A DNA stretch of 5,818 nucleotides from an uncultured Clostridia bacterium (lineage in GTDB: Bacteria; Bacillota; Clostridia; Lachnospirales; Bianqueaceae). The notes under the pieces were generated by a model, which made no database searches, had not been told where the DNA came from, and was given only the letters and a program-made list of their open reading frames with translations. Location of the stretch: contig CANOUM010000113.1 of the NCBI GenBank assembly GCA_947570515.1, positions 1 to 5,818 of the forward strand. The letters run 5' to 3'. Positions 1 to 5,818 of the stretch are shown in pieces. Each line of letters starts with the position of its first letter. Within the stretch, counting starts at the first letter, position 1. The position numbers and the translations under genes were made by a program.

Positions 1-118
1 TCTTCCGTTCTTACTTGGTTCTTTTTGAATTGACCGGTCTTTTTCTTACCGTTCTCTTCCTCTTCTCAGATGTTACACTGTTCGATTTTCAATGTCCCCG
101 CTGCTCTCGCGAGTCAGC
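1..118 (-). other. Probable rRNA operon leader (5' external spacer), continuing past the window edge
   Basis: The transcript from the tandem promoters would begin near 118 with a short hairpin (118-100), then run through GGGGACATTGAAAATCGAAC (about 100-81) and a purine-rich tract to position 1. The TTGAAAA part resembles the boxA-type antitermination sequence found ahead of 16S rRNA in Firmicutes (compare TGTTCTTTGAAAAC; about nine of fourteen positions agree). No start codon with a ribosome-binding site opens a convincing protein frame on this strand. An 8-base palindrome, gaccggtc, lies at 32-39. The rRNA gene itself is not in the window, so assignment rests on context: tandem strong promoters, a boxA-like site and an adjacent tRNA. 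It could alternatively lead another stable RNA or a long-leader mRNA. Confidence 0.6.
100..118 (-). other. GNRA-tetraloop hairpin at the expected 5' end of the leader transcript
   Basis: Minus-strand GCTGACTCGCGAGAGCAGC folds as GCTG/CAGC and CTC/GAG separated by one bulged A, closed by a GCGA tetraloop of the stable GNRA class. It starts almost exactly where P2 is predicted to initiate, so it would cap the 5' end of the P2 transcript. A role in stability or antitermination-complex loading is possible but is inference only. Confidence 0.5.
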
Positions 119-124
119 TTATCT

Positions 125-153
125 AATTTATCACATCTCTCTTCTTATGTCAA
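125..153 (-). promoter_or_regulatory. Downstream promoter (P2) of probable rRNA operon
   Basis: On the minus strand a perfect TTGACA (153-148) is followed by 17 bases and TAAATT (130-125), a four-of-six match to TATAAT, preceded by TGA, which gives a TGn extended -10. The upstream sequence GTCAAAAAATATA is A-rich. The -10 box is 92 bases downstream of that of P1. Tandem promoters of this strength are typical of Firmicute rRNA operons. The expected start is near 118-120. Confidence 0.75.
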
Positions 154-216
154 GTATATTTTTTGACTTCTTTCAAAATTTATTTCTTGACTCCTGAACT
201 GATGTGAACGGATGCT

Positions 217-246
217 ATTCTACTACATCCGCCCTATTCTTGTCAA
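217..246 (-). promoter_or_regulatory. Upstream promoter (P1) of probable rRNA operon
   Basis: On the minus strand a perfect TTGACA (246-241) is followed by 18 bases and TAGAAT (222-217), one mismatch from TATAAT. Immediately upstream, about 247-268, is an A/T-rich stretch (AAATAATTAAAAAAGGG) resembling an UP element, as often seen at rRNA promoters. It lies just beyond the tRNA terminator and fires in the same direction, away from miaA. No open reading frame follows on this strand before the window edge, which favours a stable-RNA transcript. Confidence 0.75.
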
Positions 247-287
247 TACCCTTTTTTAATTATTTAGACAAGCACTATGACCATAAT

Positions 288-319
288 AAAAGCTGCTGGT
301 TCTAAAACCAGCAGCTTTT
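288..319 (-). terminator. Intrinsic terminator directly after tRNA-Val
   Basis: A perfect 14-base-pair inverted repeat with a four-base loop (302-305) starts three bases beyond the tRNA discriminator. The core arms on the minus strand are AGCTGCTGGTT and AACCAGCAGCT, flanked by an A run on one side and a T run (TTTTATTAT) on the other. It should end both the tRNA transcript and any readthrough from miaA, insulating the promoters downstream. On the plus strand the hairpin is also followed by TTTTT, so it could work in both directions. Confidence 0.92.
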
Positions 320-322
320 TCA

Positions 323-396
323 TGGACACTATAGGACTCGAACCTACGACCTCTGCGATGTCAACGCAACGCTCTAACCAGCTGAGCTAAGTGTCC
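323..396 (-). tRNA. tRNA-Val, anticodon GAC, 3' CCA not encoded
   Basis: A complete 74-base cloverleaf is readable on the minus strand. The acceptor GGACACT pairs with AGTGTCC, with discriminator A at 323. Bases 8-9 are TA. The D stem is GCTC/GAGC with loop AGCTGGTTA, including the GG pair. The anticodon stem TTGCG/CGCAG has loop TTGACAT, so the anticodon is GAC, reading GUC and, by wobble, GUU valine codons. The variable loop is AGGTC. The T stem GTAGG/CCTAT has loop TTCGAGT. G15 and C48 support the Levitt pair. The discriminator is followed by TGA rather than CCA, so CCA must be added after the 3' end is trimmed, most likely by RNase Z as in other Firmicutes. The loop lacks A36 and A38, so it is not an expected MiaA substrate despite lying next to miaA. 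Confidence 0.97.
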
Positions 397-452
397 GTCT
401 ACTAACTTAACAATCAGTTCTCTGCGAACCTCTTGCAGTCGTCTATATCTTT

Positions 453-481
453 ATTATACCATAGAATCAATCCAATGACAA
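453..481 (-). promoter_or_regulatory. Sigma-A promoter for tRNA-Val, embedded in the 3' end of miaA
   Basis: Reading the minus strand, TTGTCA (481-476) is followed by exactly 17 bases and then TATAAT (458-453). The spacer ends in TGG, giving a TGn extended -10. The -35 matches the consensus at five of six positions and the -10 at six of six. The hexamers lie in the last nine codons of miaA, and the miaA TAA stop (456-454) is inside the -10 box. Initiation is expected near 446, giving a 5' leader of about 50 bases before the tRNA at 396. The promoter would let the tRNA be made independently of the mismatch-repair operon. Seen directly as a sequence match; activity is inferred. Confidence 0.85.
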
Positions 482-1368
482 GCCCTATCCACCAATGTAT
501 TTTGAGGCTCTTTAGCTAAAAATATGGCATCTCGCTCCCGCCTCATCCAGGTGAGCTGACGTTTGGCAAAGTGCCGGGTATCCCGTTTCAAAATGTACAC
601 CGCTTCCTCCAAGGAAACCTCGCCCTCCAGATACGCCAAAATCTCCTTATAGCCCAGCCCCTTCATCGACACCATTTCCTTATGGCACCCAGCCTCCCGA
701 AGCCGCATAACCTCCTGCACCAATCCCTTTTCCATCATCTCATCCACTCGCGCATCAATCTGCTCATAAAGTCTTTGCCGTTCCACATCCAGCACCAAAT
801 AACACAGTTGATACGGCGAAGGCTTAGCCTGCAGCCGCGCATTTAGCTCGCTGATCTGTTTCCCAGTCTGTTCAAAGTATTCTAAAGCACGAATCACACG
901 CTTGCGATTATGCGGATGAATGACCTGCGCACTTTTAGGATCCACCTTCTGCAAATAAGAAAACAGCGCCTCCTGAGTCCAGCCCTCCAGCTTTTTGCGG
1001 CTCTCGCTCTCCCTCTCTTCCTCAAACTCTGCGCCATATGCCAGCGCGTGGATATAAAAGCCTGTTCCTCCCACCACCATGGGAAGCCTTCCCCGCGCCG
1101 CAATCTCATCAATTTTTTCCGCCGCAAGGCGGCAAAAGCTCATGACATTCCATTCTTCATCCGGCTCTATGATATCGATTAAATGATGCGGAATCCCGTC
1201 CATTTCTTCTGGTGTAATTTTGGCTGTGCCGATGTCCATGCCTCGGTACACCTGCATAGAATCTGCCGAGATGATCTCGCCGTTAAGCCGTCTTGCCAGC
1301 TGCAGAGAGAGGCTGGTTTTGCCGGAAGCCGTTGGTCCGGCCAAAATAAGTAACGGTTGTTTTTTCAT
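454..1368 (-). CDS. miaA: tRNA dimethylallyltransferase MiaA
   Basis: MiaA transfers a dimethylallyl group from DMAPP to N6 of A37 in tRNAs reading U-initial codons, the first step toward the ms2i6A modification made by MiaB. The 304-residue length is normal. Visible family motifs are the P-loop GPTASGKT (11-18), ISADSMQVYRGMDIGTAK (33-50) with the conserved Asp36 expected to act on the A37 amino group, IPHHLID (59-65), VVGGTGFYIHAL (98-109), HNRKRVIRALE (153-163), GLGYKEI, and TRHFAKRQLTW (264-274). The start ATG overlaps the mutL TGA as ATGA. No good Shine-Dalgarno sits at normal distance (upstream is GGAGAAAAAATTTAAACGCGT), so translation is probably coupled to mutL. No terminator follows the TAA stop, and the last codons double as a promoter for the downstream tRNA. 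In many bacteria hfq follows miaA; here a tRNA gene does. Identity is secure. Confidence 0.98.
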   Translation of the reverse strand: MKKQPLLILAGPTASGKTSLSLQLARRLNGEIISADSMQVYRGMDIGTAKITPEEMDGIPHHLIDIIEPDEEWNVMSFCRLAAEKIDEIAARGRLPMVVGGTGFYIHALAYGAEFEEERESESRKKLEGWTQEALFSYLQKVDPKSAQVIHPHNRKRVIRALEYFEQTGKQISELNARLQAKPSPYQLCYLVLDVERQRLYEQIDARVDEMMEKGLVQEVMRLREAGCHKEMVSMKGLGYKEILAYLEGEVSLEEAVYILKRDTRHFAKRQLTWMRRERDAIFLAKEPQNTLVDRACHWIDSMV

Positions 1369-3251
1369 ACGCGTTTAAATTTTTTCTCCAATTCATATTG
1401 CGTCATCGAAATAATGGTGGGACGTCCATGGGGACAGTTATACGGATTGGACGATGCAAACAGCTGATTGAGCAGACTTCTTGCTTCCTCTTCGCTCATG
1501 GTGCTATTTCCTTTAACGGCTGCCTTGCACGACATCATAGCAATCCTGTCAATCAATAAATCTCGTGCCGTATCTGTATGGCCTTCATAGAGCATATCGA
1601 GCATCCGGGCAAAATCCTCGGGCGGCAACGCGCTGTTGAAGATAAACGGAACACCGCGGACAATGACGGCATCCTCTCCAAAAGCCTCTACCTGAAATCC
1701 CAGCTTTTCAAAAATATTCTGATACTGTGCAAGCTCAGCTACTGCTTTCGGATTAGCCCCACATACAACCGGTTCCATCAAAAGCTGCGTATTCATCTGT
1801 TCTTCCTGCAGCAATCTGCGATATCGATCGTACAGTACGCGTTCATGCGCTGCATGCTGATCCACAATATAAAAAATATTTTCTTCTTCTGCCAACCAAT
1901 AGGTGCGGAAGATCTGTCCGATTAAGCGCAGGGTATGCTGTTTGGGCGGGGCTTCATAGGCGGCCGGCTCCTCAGCCAGCCCCTCAGCCTCCGGTTCCGG
2001 CTCGGCCACCTGCTCTTCGTGCACGCTAATTTGCTTTCCTTTATATACAGGCACCGGCTCCTCTTCTTCTACAATAAACGGAGTTTTCGGATCCGGTTTG
2101 GAAAGCGGCCAGCTCGCCTGACTGGCCTTAAGCTGCTGGGGAATATACAGCTTTGGCGGAGCTGTTTCCAGCTGCTCTGTCACCTGCTTTTCTTTTTGCG
2201 GCGCCGCTGTTTCTTTATAAAAGCTACCGCTGCGATTGATTAGATCCTTTTCTGCTAAACAGGCGGACAGCACTTCATATAACGCCGTTCGCGTTTTTTC
2301 TTCCTGCATAAAGCGCACTTCCATTTTCGTTGGATGTACATTCACATCCAGCGCTGCGGGATCCATACGCAGATGCAAGATAGCTGCCGGAAACTGTCCT
2401 GGCACAATATAATCTTTATAGGCCTCGTCCAGTGCCTTTTCAAGCAAGGTACTTCTGATGTAGCGTCCATTGATGAAAAAATTCTCATAGGTTCGATTTG
2501 CCCTTGTCATCTGCGGCCGGCTAATAAATCCTTCGACCTGCATCGTTTTTCCTTCTTCCAAGGCAATGCTGCCGTATACCGGCAAAAGCTTGTCCAACAG
2601 CTCCCTTCCATAGACGGCATAGATGCTGTTTCGCAGCTCGCCCTTGCCTGCTGTATAGATGGAGGGCTCCCGCTTACCATTTAAATATCGAAACGAAATC
2701 TCCGGATGGGCAAGCGCCATTTTTTGCATCAGATCCGTAATCGCCGCTGCTTCAGCTGTTGGTTTTTTAAGAAATTTTTTGCGGGCAGGCGTATTAAAAA
2801 ACAGATTTTCTACTTTTATAGTCGTTCCTTTAGGGCAGGCCACTTCTTCCCACAGCTTTTCCTCTCCGCCTTCAATGACATAGCGTATACCGGTGAGGAC
2901 CTTGTCCGTCTTTGTCAGTATTTCCACACGCGATACAGCTGCAATACTCGCAAGTGCTTCCCCTCGAAATCCCAGCGTCAGACTGGAAAGCAGATCTTCC
3001 ACTGTGCGAATTTTACTTGTGCTATGCCTTAAAAATGCAGTACGGATCTGGTCGGCTTCAATGCCGATGCCATTATCGGTAATTCGAATGCTGCCGATGC
3101 CGCCTTCTTTAATTTCAACGGTAATTTGTGTTGCCTGTGCATCCACCGCGTTTTCAGTTAATTCTTTGACGATGGAAGCCGGCCTCTCAACGACCTCTCC
3201 CGCTGCAATCTTATTTACGGTTGCCTGATCTAAAAGCCGAATCTGAGCCAT
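1365..3251 (-). CDS. mutL: DNA mismatch repair protein MutL, endonuclease type
   Basis: MutL links mismatch-bound MutS to strand removal; in bacteria without MutH it nicks the new strand itself. This 628-residue protein has the usual length. The N-terminal GHKL ATPase shows AAGEVVERPASIVKE with Glu30 as the expected general base, ENAVDA (Asn34), DNGIGI (59-64), STSKI, GFRGEAL (94-100) and FFNTPARKKFLK. A Pro/Glu-rich linker spans about 340-440. The C-terminal domain has DQHAAHERVLYD (464-475), a clamp-binding peptide QLLMEP (489-494), SCKAAVKGN around Cys575, CPHGRP (606-611) and a terminal FKR. Together these are the metal-site motifs of nicking MutL, so MutH is not expected. The last motif position is Asp475 where the consensus DQHA-x2-E-x4-E has Glu. 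The ATG at 3249-3251 is chosen because it gives the standard MutL N terminus and follows AAGGAGG by 5 bases. The stop overlaps the miaA start. Very sure of identity; nicking activity is inferred. Confidence 0.98.
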   Translation of the reverse strand: MAQIRLLDQATVNKIAAGEVVERPASIVKELTENAVDAQATQITVEIKEGGIGSIRITDNGIGIEADQIRTAFLRHSTSKIRTVEDLLSSLTLGFRGEALASIAAVSRVEILTKTDKVLTGIRYVIEGGEEKLWEEVACPKGTTIKVENLFFNTPARKKFLKKPTAEAAAITDLMQKMALAHPEISFRYLNGKREPSIYTAGKGELRNSIYAVYGRELLDKLLPVYGSIALEEGKTMQVEGFISRPQMTRANRTYENFFINGRYIRSTLLEKALDEAYKDYIVPGQFPAAILHLRMDPAALDVNVHPTKMEVRFMQEEKTRTALYEVLSACLAEKDLINRSGSFYKETAAPQKEKQVTEQLETAPPKLYIPQQLKASQASWPLSKPDPKTPFIVEEEEPVPVYKGKQISVHEEQVAEPEPEAEGLAEEPAAYEAPPKQHTLRLIGQIFRTYWLAEEENIFYIVDQHAAHERVLYDRYRRLLQEEQMNTQLLMEPVVCGANPKAVAELAQYQNIFEKLGFQVEAFGEDAVIVRGVPFIFNSALPPEDFARMLDMLYEGHTDTARDLLIDRIAMMSCKAAVKGNSTMSEEEARSLLNQLFASSNPYNCPHGRPTIISMTQYELEKKFKRV

Positions 3252-3263
3252 GGCCTCCTCCTT
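3252..3263 (-). promoter_or_regulatory. Strong ribosome-binding site of mutL
   Basis: On the minus strand the 17-base gap between the mutS TAG and the mutL ATG contains AAGGAGGAGGCC directly before ATG. AAGGAGG (3263-3257) is a near-perfect Shine-Dalgarno sequence five bases from the start codon, and a second overlapping GGAGG lies two bases from it. This fixes the mutL start and suggests independent, efficient initiation on a shared mRNA, in contrast to miaA, which has no comparable site. Confidence 0.85.
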
Positions 3264-3268
3264 TTATC

Positions 3269-5818
3269 CTATTTTTTCTTTAAACGCTTTTGCCACTTAT
3301 ATAACTGCTGCATGGCTTCCAGCGGCGTCTGATGATTCAGGTCCGCCTCCTGTAGTTCCCGTAAAATCTCCTGCGCCGTCTCCGAGAAATCGCTATCGGA
3401 TTCTTCCGGCTCTGCCGGCATGAATAAAGATATCTGCTGAACGCTGGGATCTACCTGCTGACGAGCTATAATGTGGGCGGCCTTTTTGGCGATGTCTCGA
3501 TCTAAGAGCTCGTCCAGAATTTCGTGTGCGCGTTCTAGCACCCACGCCGGAAGGCCGGCCAGCTTGGCTACTTCGATGCCGTAGCTTTGATCACCGCTTC
3601 CTTGATGGATTTTATGTAAAAAGATAACATCGTCGCCGCTTTCTTTGATTGCAACGCAGTAGTTTCGAACGCCGTACAGCTGTCCTTCCAGCTGTGTAAG
3701 CTCGTGATAATGGGTAGCGAACAAGGTTTTAGCGCCTATGATTTTTTTGTCGCTGATATACTCTACTACTGCCCATGCGATACTAAGTCCGTCGAATGTC
3801 GAAGTTCCGCGTCCGATTTCGTCTAGGATGAGCAGACTATTTGCTGTTGCGTGACGCAGAATATTGGAAACCTCACTCATTTCTACCATGAAGGTGGACT
3901 GACCGCGTGCCAGATCATCTGAAGCTCCGACACGGGTGAAAATCCGATCGGCGATGGAAATACGGGCGGCATCAGCTGGTACAAAGCAGCCGATCTGTGC
4001 CATCAGCACAATGACTGCAACCTGCCGCATATAGGTGGATTTTCCGGCCATGTTGGGACCGGTAATGACGGCAATTCTATCCTCATCCTGCGTGAGATGT
4101 GTATCATTGGCGATGAAAGTATTGTCCGGCAGCATTTGTTCCACGACCGGATGTCTTCCGTTTTCAATATGAATCTCCTGCCCCGGAGGCAGGATCTGCG
4201 GCTTAACATAATGATTGCGATAAGCGGCCTCTCCCATGGAACGCAGCGCATCCAGCTTGGCTACCGCATCCGCCGATCGCTGCACACGCACCATCGCACT
4301 GCCTACCTGATCACGGATCTGACAAAACACCTCATACTCCAGCGCTTCTCCCTTTTCTTTGGCTCCCAGCAAGGTGTCTTCAATCTGCTTTAGTTCCTCT
4401 GTAATATACCGCTCTCCATTCGTGAGCGTCTGTTTGCGGATATACCGATCCGGCACCAGCGGAATATTGCCTTTGCTGACCTCCAGATAATATCCAAACA
4501 CACGATTATAACCGACTTTAAGATTTTTGATACCGGTTTCCGCCTTTTCTTTGGCCTCCAGCTCTGCAAGCCATGTCTTCCCATTTACCGCGGCGCTGCG
4601 ATATTGATCAATCTGTGCATGATACCCTGTTTTAATGAGCGATCCTTCACGCACGCTAATCGGCGGCTCCTCTTCGATGGCCTCTTCCAGCAGCTGACAC
4701 ACATCCTCCAGCAGATCCATTTCTTCTTGAATCTTCCGAAATCCATCCGCTGGCAGATCTGTCAGCAGCAAATGAATCTCCGGCAGCGCTTTCAGCGAAT
4801 TTTTCAGTGCCAGCAGATCTCTTGCATTGGCAGAGCCATAGCTGATCTTGCCCATCAGCCGCTCCATATCATAGATCTTACTCAGGCTTTCCTTCAGCTC
4901 CGCACTCAGCATGGGATTATCTGCCAAATTTTCTACGCAGGCAAGGCGCAGATCAATCGCCTGCTTCTGAATCAGCGGCTGCTCCAGCCATTTGCGCAGC
5001 CGGCGCCCTCCCATAGCGGTTTGGGTATGATCCAGCACCCAAAGCAGACTCCCTTTTCTGCTTTTATCGCGCAGCGTTTCTGTGAGCTCCAGATTGCGCC
5101 TGGTCGCCATGTCCAAGATCATATATTCCTGCACCGAATAGGTCTTAACCTGATTGATATGGCCGAGCTCTCTTTTTTGTGTTTCCGTTAAATATTCCAG
5201 CAGTGCGCCGGCTGCCGTAACGCCAAGCTCCATGCTGTCAAGTCCAAGACCCTCCAGCTGCAGCACGCCGAACTGATGTAAAACTTCTTCTTTGCATCGC
5301 TGATACTGATAATGATAGGGAGCATAGGCATTGACAAATAAGGAAAGCCGCTCCTTCATCCTATCCAAATCCAGACTTTGCATATTCTGAATCTCTTCAT
5401 TTACAAGCAGCTCCGAAGGCTGAAATTTAGCGACTTCATCCCACAGCTTTTCTTCCTCGCTAAACTCTGTGACCAAAAATTCACCTGTTGTAATATCGGC
5501 CACCGCTAATCCAATGGCGTCAGCAATCCGATTGACAGACATAATATAATTATTGTTTTCCCCAATCGTATCTGCATTCATTGTAGTTCCCGGTGTAACA
5601 ATGCGGGTGATCTCACGCTTCACTAATCCTTTAGCCAGTCTGGGATCCTCCATCTGCTCACAGATGGCGACCTTATATCCCTTTTGCACTAATCGCTGAA
5701 TATAGGTCTCTGCAGAATGATAGGGTACTCCGCACATCGGCGCCCGTTCCTCTTGTCCGCAGCTGCGTCCTGTCAGGGTCAGCTCCAGCTCTCTGGACGT
5801 TATGATCGCGTCTTCAAA
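3269..5818 (-). CDS. mutS: DNA mismatch repair protein MutS (N terminus cut off by window edge)
   Basis: MutS is the cytoplasmic ATPase that finds base mismatches and small loops after replication and recruits MutL. The open frame runs unbroken for 849 codons from the window edge to a TAG stop at 3269-3271. The first visible residues, FEDAIITSRELELTLTGR, match family sequence directly after the Phe-x-Glu mismatch-contact motif, so roughly 40 residues lie outside. The Met in APMCGVPYHS near 5737 is internal, not a start. Numbering visible residues: connector and core domains follow; NLELTETL (about 242) marks the core; VGYNRVFGYYLEVSK (about 435) the clamp; Walker A GPNMAGKS 587-594; the STFMVEMSEVSN segment; Walker B LLILDEIGRGTSTFDG with Asp666/Glu667. 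Near the end, QISLF (795-799) fits a sliding-clamp-binding pentapeptide, followed by the TPLEAMQQLYKWQ C-terminal helix. All ATPase residues are present. It is first in the visible mutS-mutL-miaA cluster. Identification is secure. Confidence 0.98.
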   Translation of the reverse strand, partial: FEDAIITSRELELTLTGRSCGQEERAPMCGVPYHSAETYIQRLVQKGYKVAICEQMEDPRLAKGLVKREITRIVTPGTTMNADTIGENNNYIMSVNRIADAIGLAVADITTGEFLVTEFSEEEKLWDEVAKFQPSELLVNEEIQNMQSLDLDRMKERLSLFVNAYAPYHYQYQRCKEEVLHQFGVLQLEGLGLDSMELGVTAAGALLEYLTETQKRELGHINQVKTYSVQEYMILDMATRRNLELTETLRDKSRKGSLLWVLDHTQTAMGGRRLRKWLEQPLIQKQAIDLRLACVENLADNPMLSAELKESLSKIYDMERLMGKISYGSANARDLLALKNSLKALPEIHLLLTDLPADGFRKIQEEMDLLEDVCQLLEEAIEEEPPISVREGSLIKTGYHAQIDQYRSAAVNGKTWLAELEAKEKAETGIKNLKVGYNRVFGYYLEVSKGNIPLVPDRYIRKQTLTNGERYITEELKQIEDTLLGAKEKGEALEYEVFCQIRDQVGSAMVRVQRSADAVAKLDALRSMGEAAYRNHYVKPQILPPGQEIHIENGRHPVVEQMLPDNTFIANDTHLTQDEDRIAVITGPNMAGKSTYMRQVAVIVLMAQIGCFVPADAARISIADRIFTRVGASDDLARGQSTFMVEMSEVSNILRHATANSLLILDEIGRGTSTFDGLSIAWAVVEYISDKKIIGAKTLFATHYHELTQLEGQLYGVRNYCVAIKESGDDVIFLHKIHQGSGDQSYGIEVAKLAGLPAWVLERAHEILDELLDRDIAKKAAHIIARQQVDPSVQQISLFMPAEPEESDSDFSETAQEILRELQEADLNHQTPLEAMQQLYKWQKRLKKK

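Noticed and set aside
15..197. A 60-codon plus-strand open frame rich in Phe and Leu, resembling a short membrane peptide
   Set aside because: It runs antisense across the P2 promoter and leader. It has no Shine-Dalgarno before its ATG, and its Phe/Leu content comes from the T-rich complement of a purine-rich leader.
397..452. Possible regulatory hairpin or T-box-like leader between miaA and the tRNA
   Set aside because: Only weak alternative stems are present (GTTC/GAAC, CTGC/GCAG). There is no terminator-like structure or conserved leader motif, so it is best read as a plain tRNA 5' leader.
894..1127. A 77-codon minus-strand frame inside miaA, in another frame
   Set aside because: It overlaps conserved MiaA coding sequence, is Arg/Trp-rich with no recognisable motif, and has no supporting start context.
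1578..3228. Several plus-strand open frames of 74-116 codons opposite mutL
   Set aside because: All are embedded in intact mutL, show no family resemblance or ribosome-binding sites, and overlap one another in different frames.
4604..5191. A 195-codon plus-strand open frame opposite mutS
   Set aside because: It lies wholly inside conserved mutS coding sequence on the other strand, has no recognisable domain, and is the kind of long shadow frame that well-used codons on the opposite strand create.
3269..5737. mutS starting at the Met near 5737
   Set aside because: The frame is open to the window edge, and the 27 codons upstream encode conserved MutS sequence (FEDA, LELTLTGR, ERAP). The Met is part of the internal motif PMCGVPYHS.
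1..5818. Mobile elements, CRISPR arrays, toxin-antitoxin or defence genes
   Set aside because: No transposase, direct-repeat array or accessory gene is visible. Both gene boundaries and composition are those of a continuous core-genome operon.

Overview
This window is the minus-strand tail of a DNA mismatch-repair/tRNA-modification gene cluster, followed by a tRNA gene and what looks like the promoter and leader region of a ribosomal RNA operon. Everything functional reads right to left. The gene order mutS-mutL-miaA, a MutL carrying the C-terminal nicking-endonuclease motifs, sliding-clamp-binding peptides in both MutS and MutL, a CCA-less tRNA gene, strong AGGAGG ribosome-binding sites and TTGACA/TATAAT promoters all point to a Firmicute. 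A Clostridia/Lachnospiraceae-like genome of mid G+C is my best guess; the genus cannot be named from the sequence alone.

Layout in transcription order: (1) 5818-3269, mutS, complete at its C terminus but cut by the window edge just after the place where the Phe-x-Glu mismatch-reading motif should lie; (2) a 17-base gap carrying a strong Shine-Dalgarno site; (3) 3251-1365, mutL, full length; (4) 1368-454, miaA, overlapping the mutL stop in an ATGA junction; (5) a near-consensus sigma-A promoter written into the last codons of miaA, whose -10 box contains the miaA stop codon; (6) 396-323, tRNA-Val(GAC), without encoded CCA; (7) 319-288, a strong intrinsic terminator directly behind the tRNA; (8) 246-125, two tandem promoters with perfect TTGACA -35 boxes and A/T-rich upstream sequence; (9) about 118-1, a purine-rich leader with a GNRA-tetraloop hairpin and a boxA-like TTGAAAA stretch, typical of sequence upstream of 16S rRNA. 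The rRNA gene itself would lie beyond position 1.

MutS recognises mismatches and recruits MutL. The MutL type seen here should nick the new strand itself, guided by the sliding clamp, so a MutH/Dam system is not expected. MiaA prenylates A37 of tRNAs that read U-initial codons; the neighbouring tRNA-Val is not expected to be one of its substrates. The three proteins are probably co-transcribed and coupled, with mRNA able to run on through the tRNA to the terminator.

I see no mobile element, CRISPR array, defence system or undescribed system. This is an ordinary core-genome region. The most informative details are the embedded tRNA promoter, the probable rRNA promoter pair at the left edge, and a Glu-to-Asp change in the MutL endonuclease motif.
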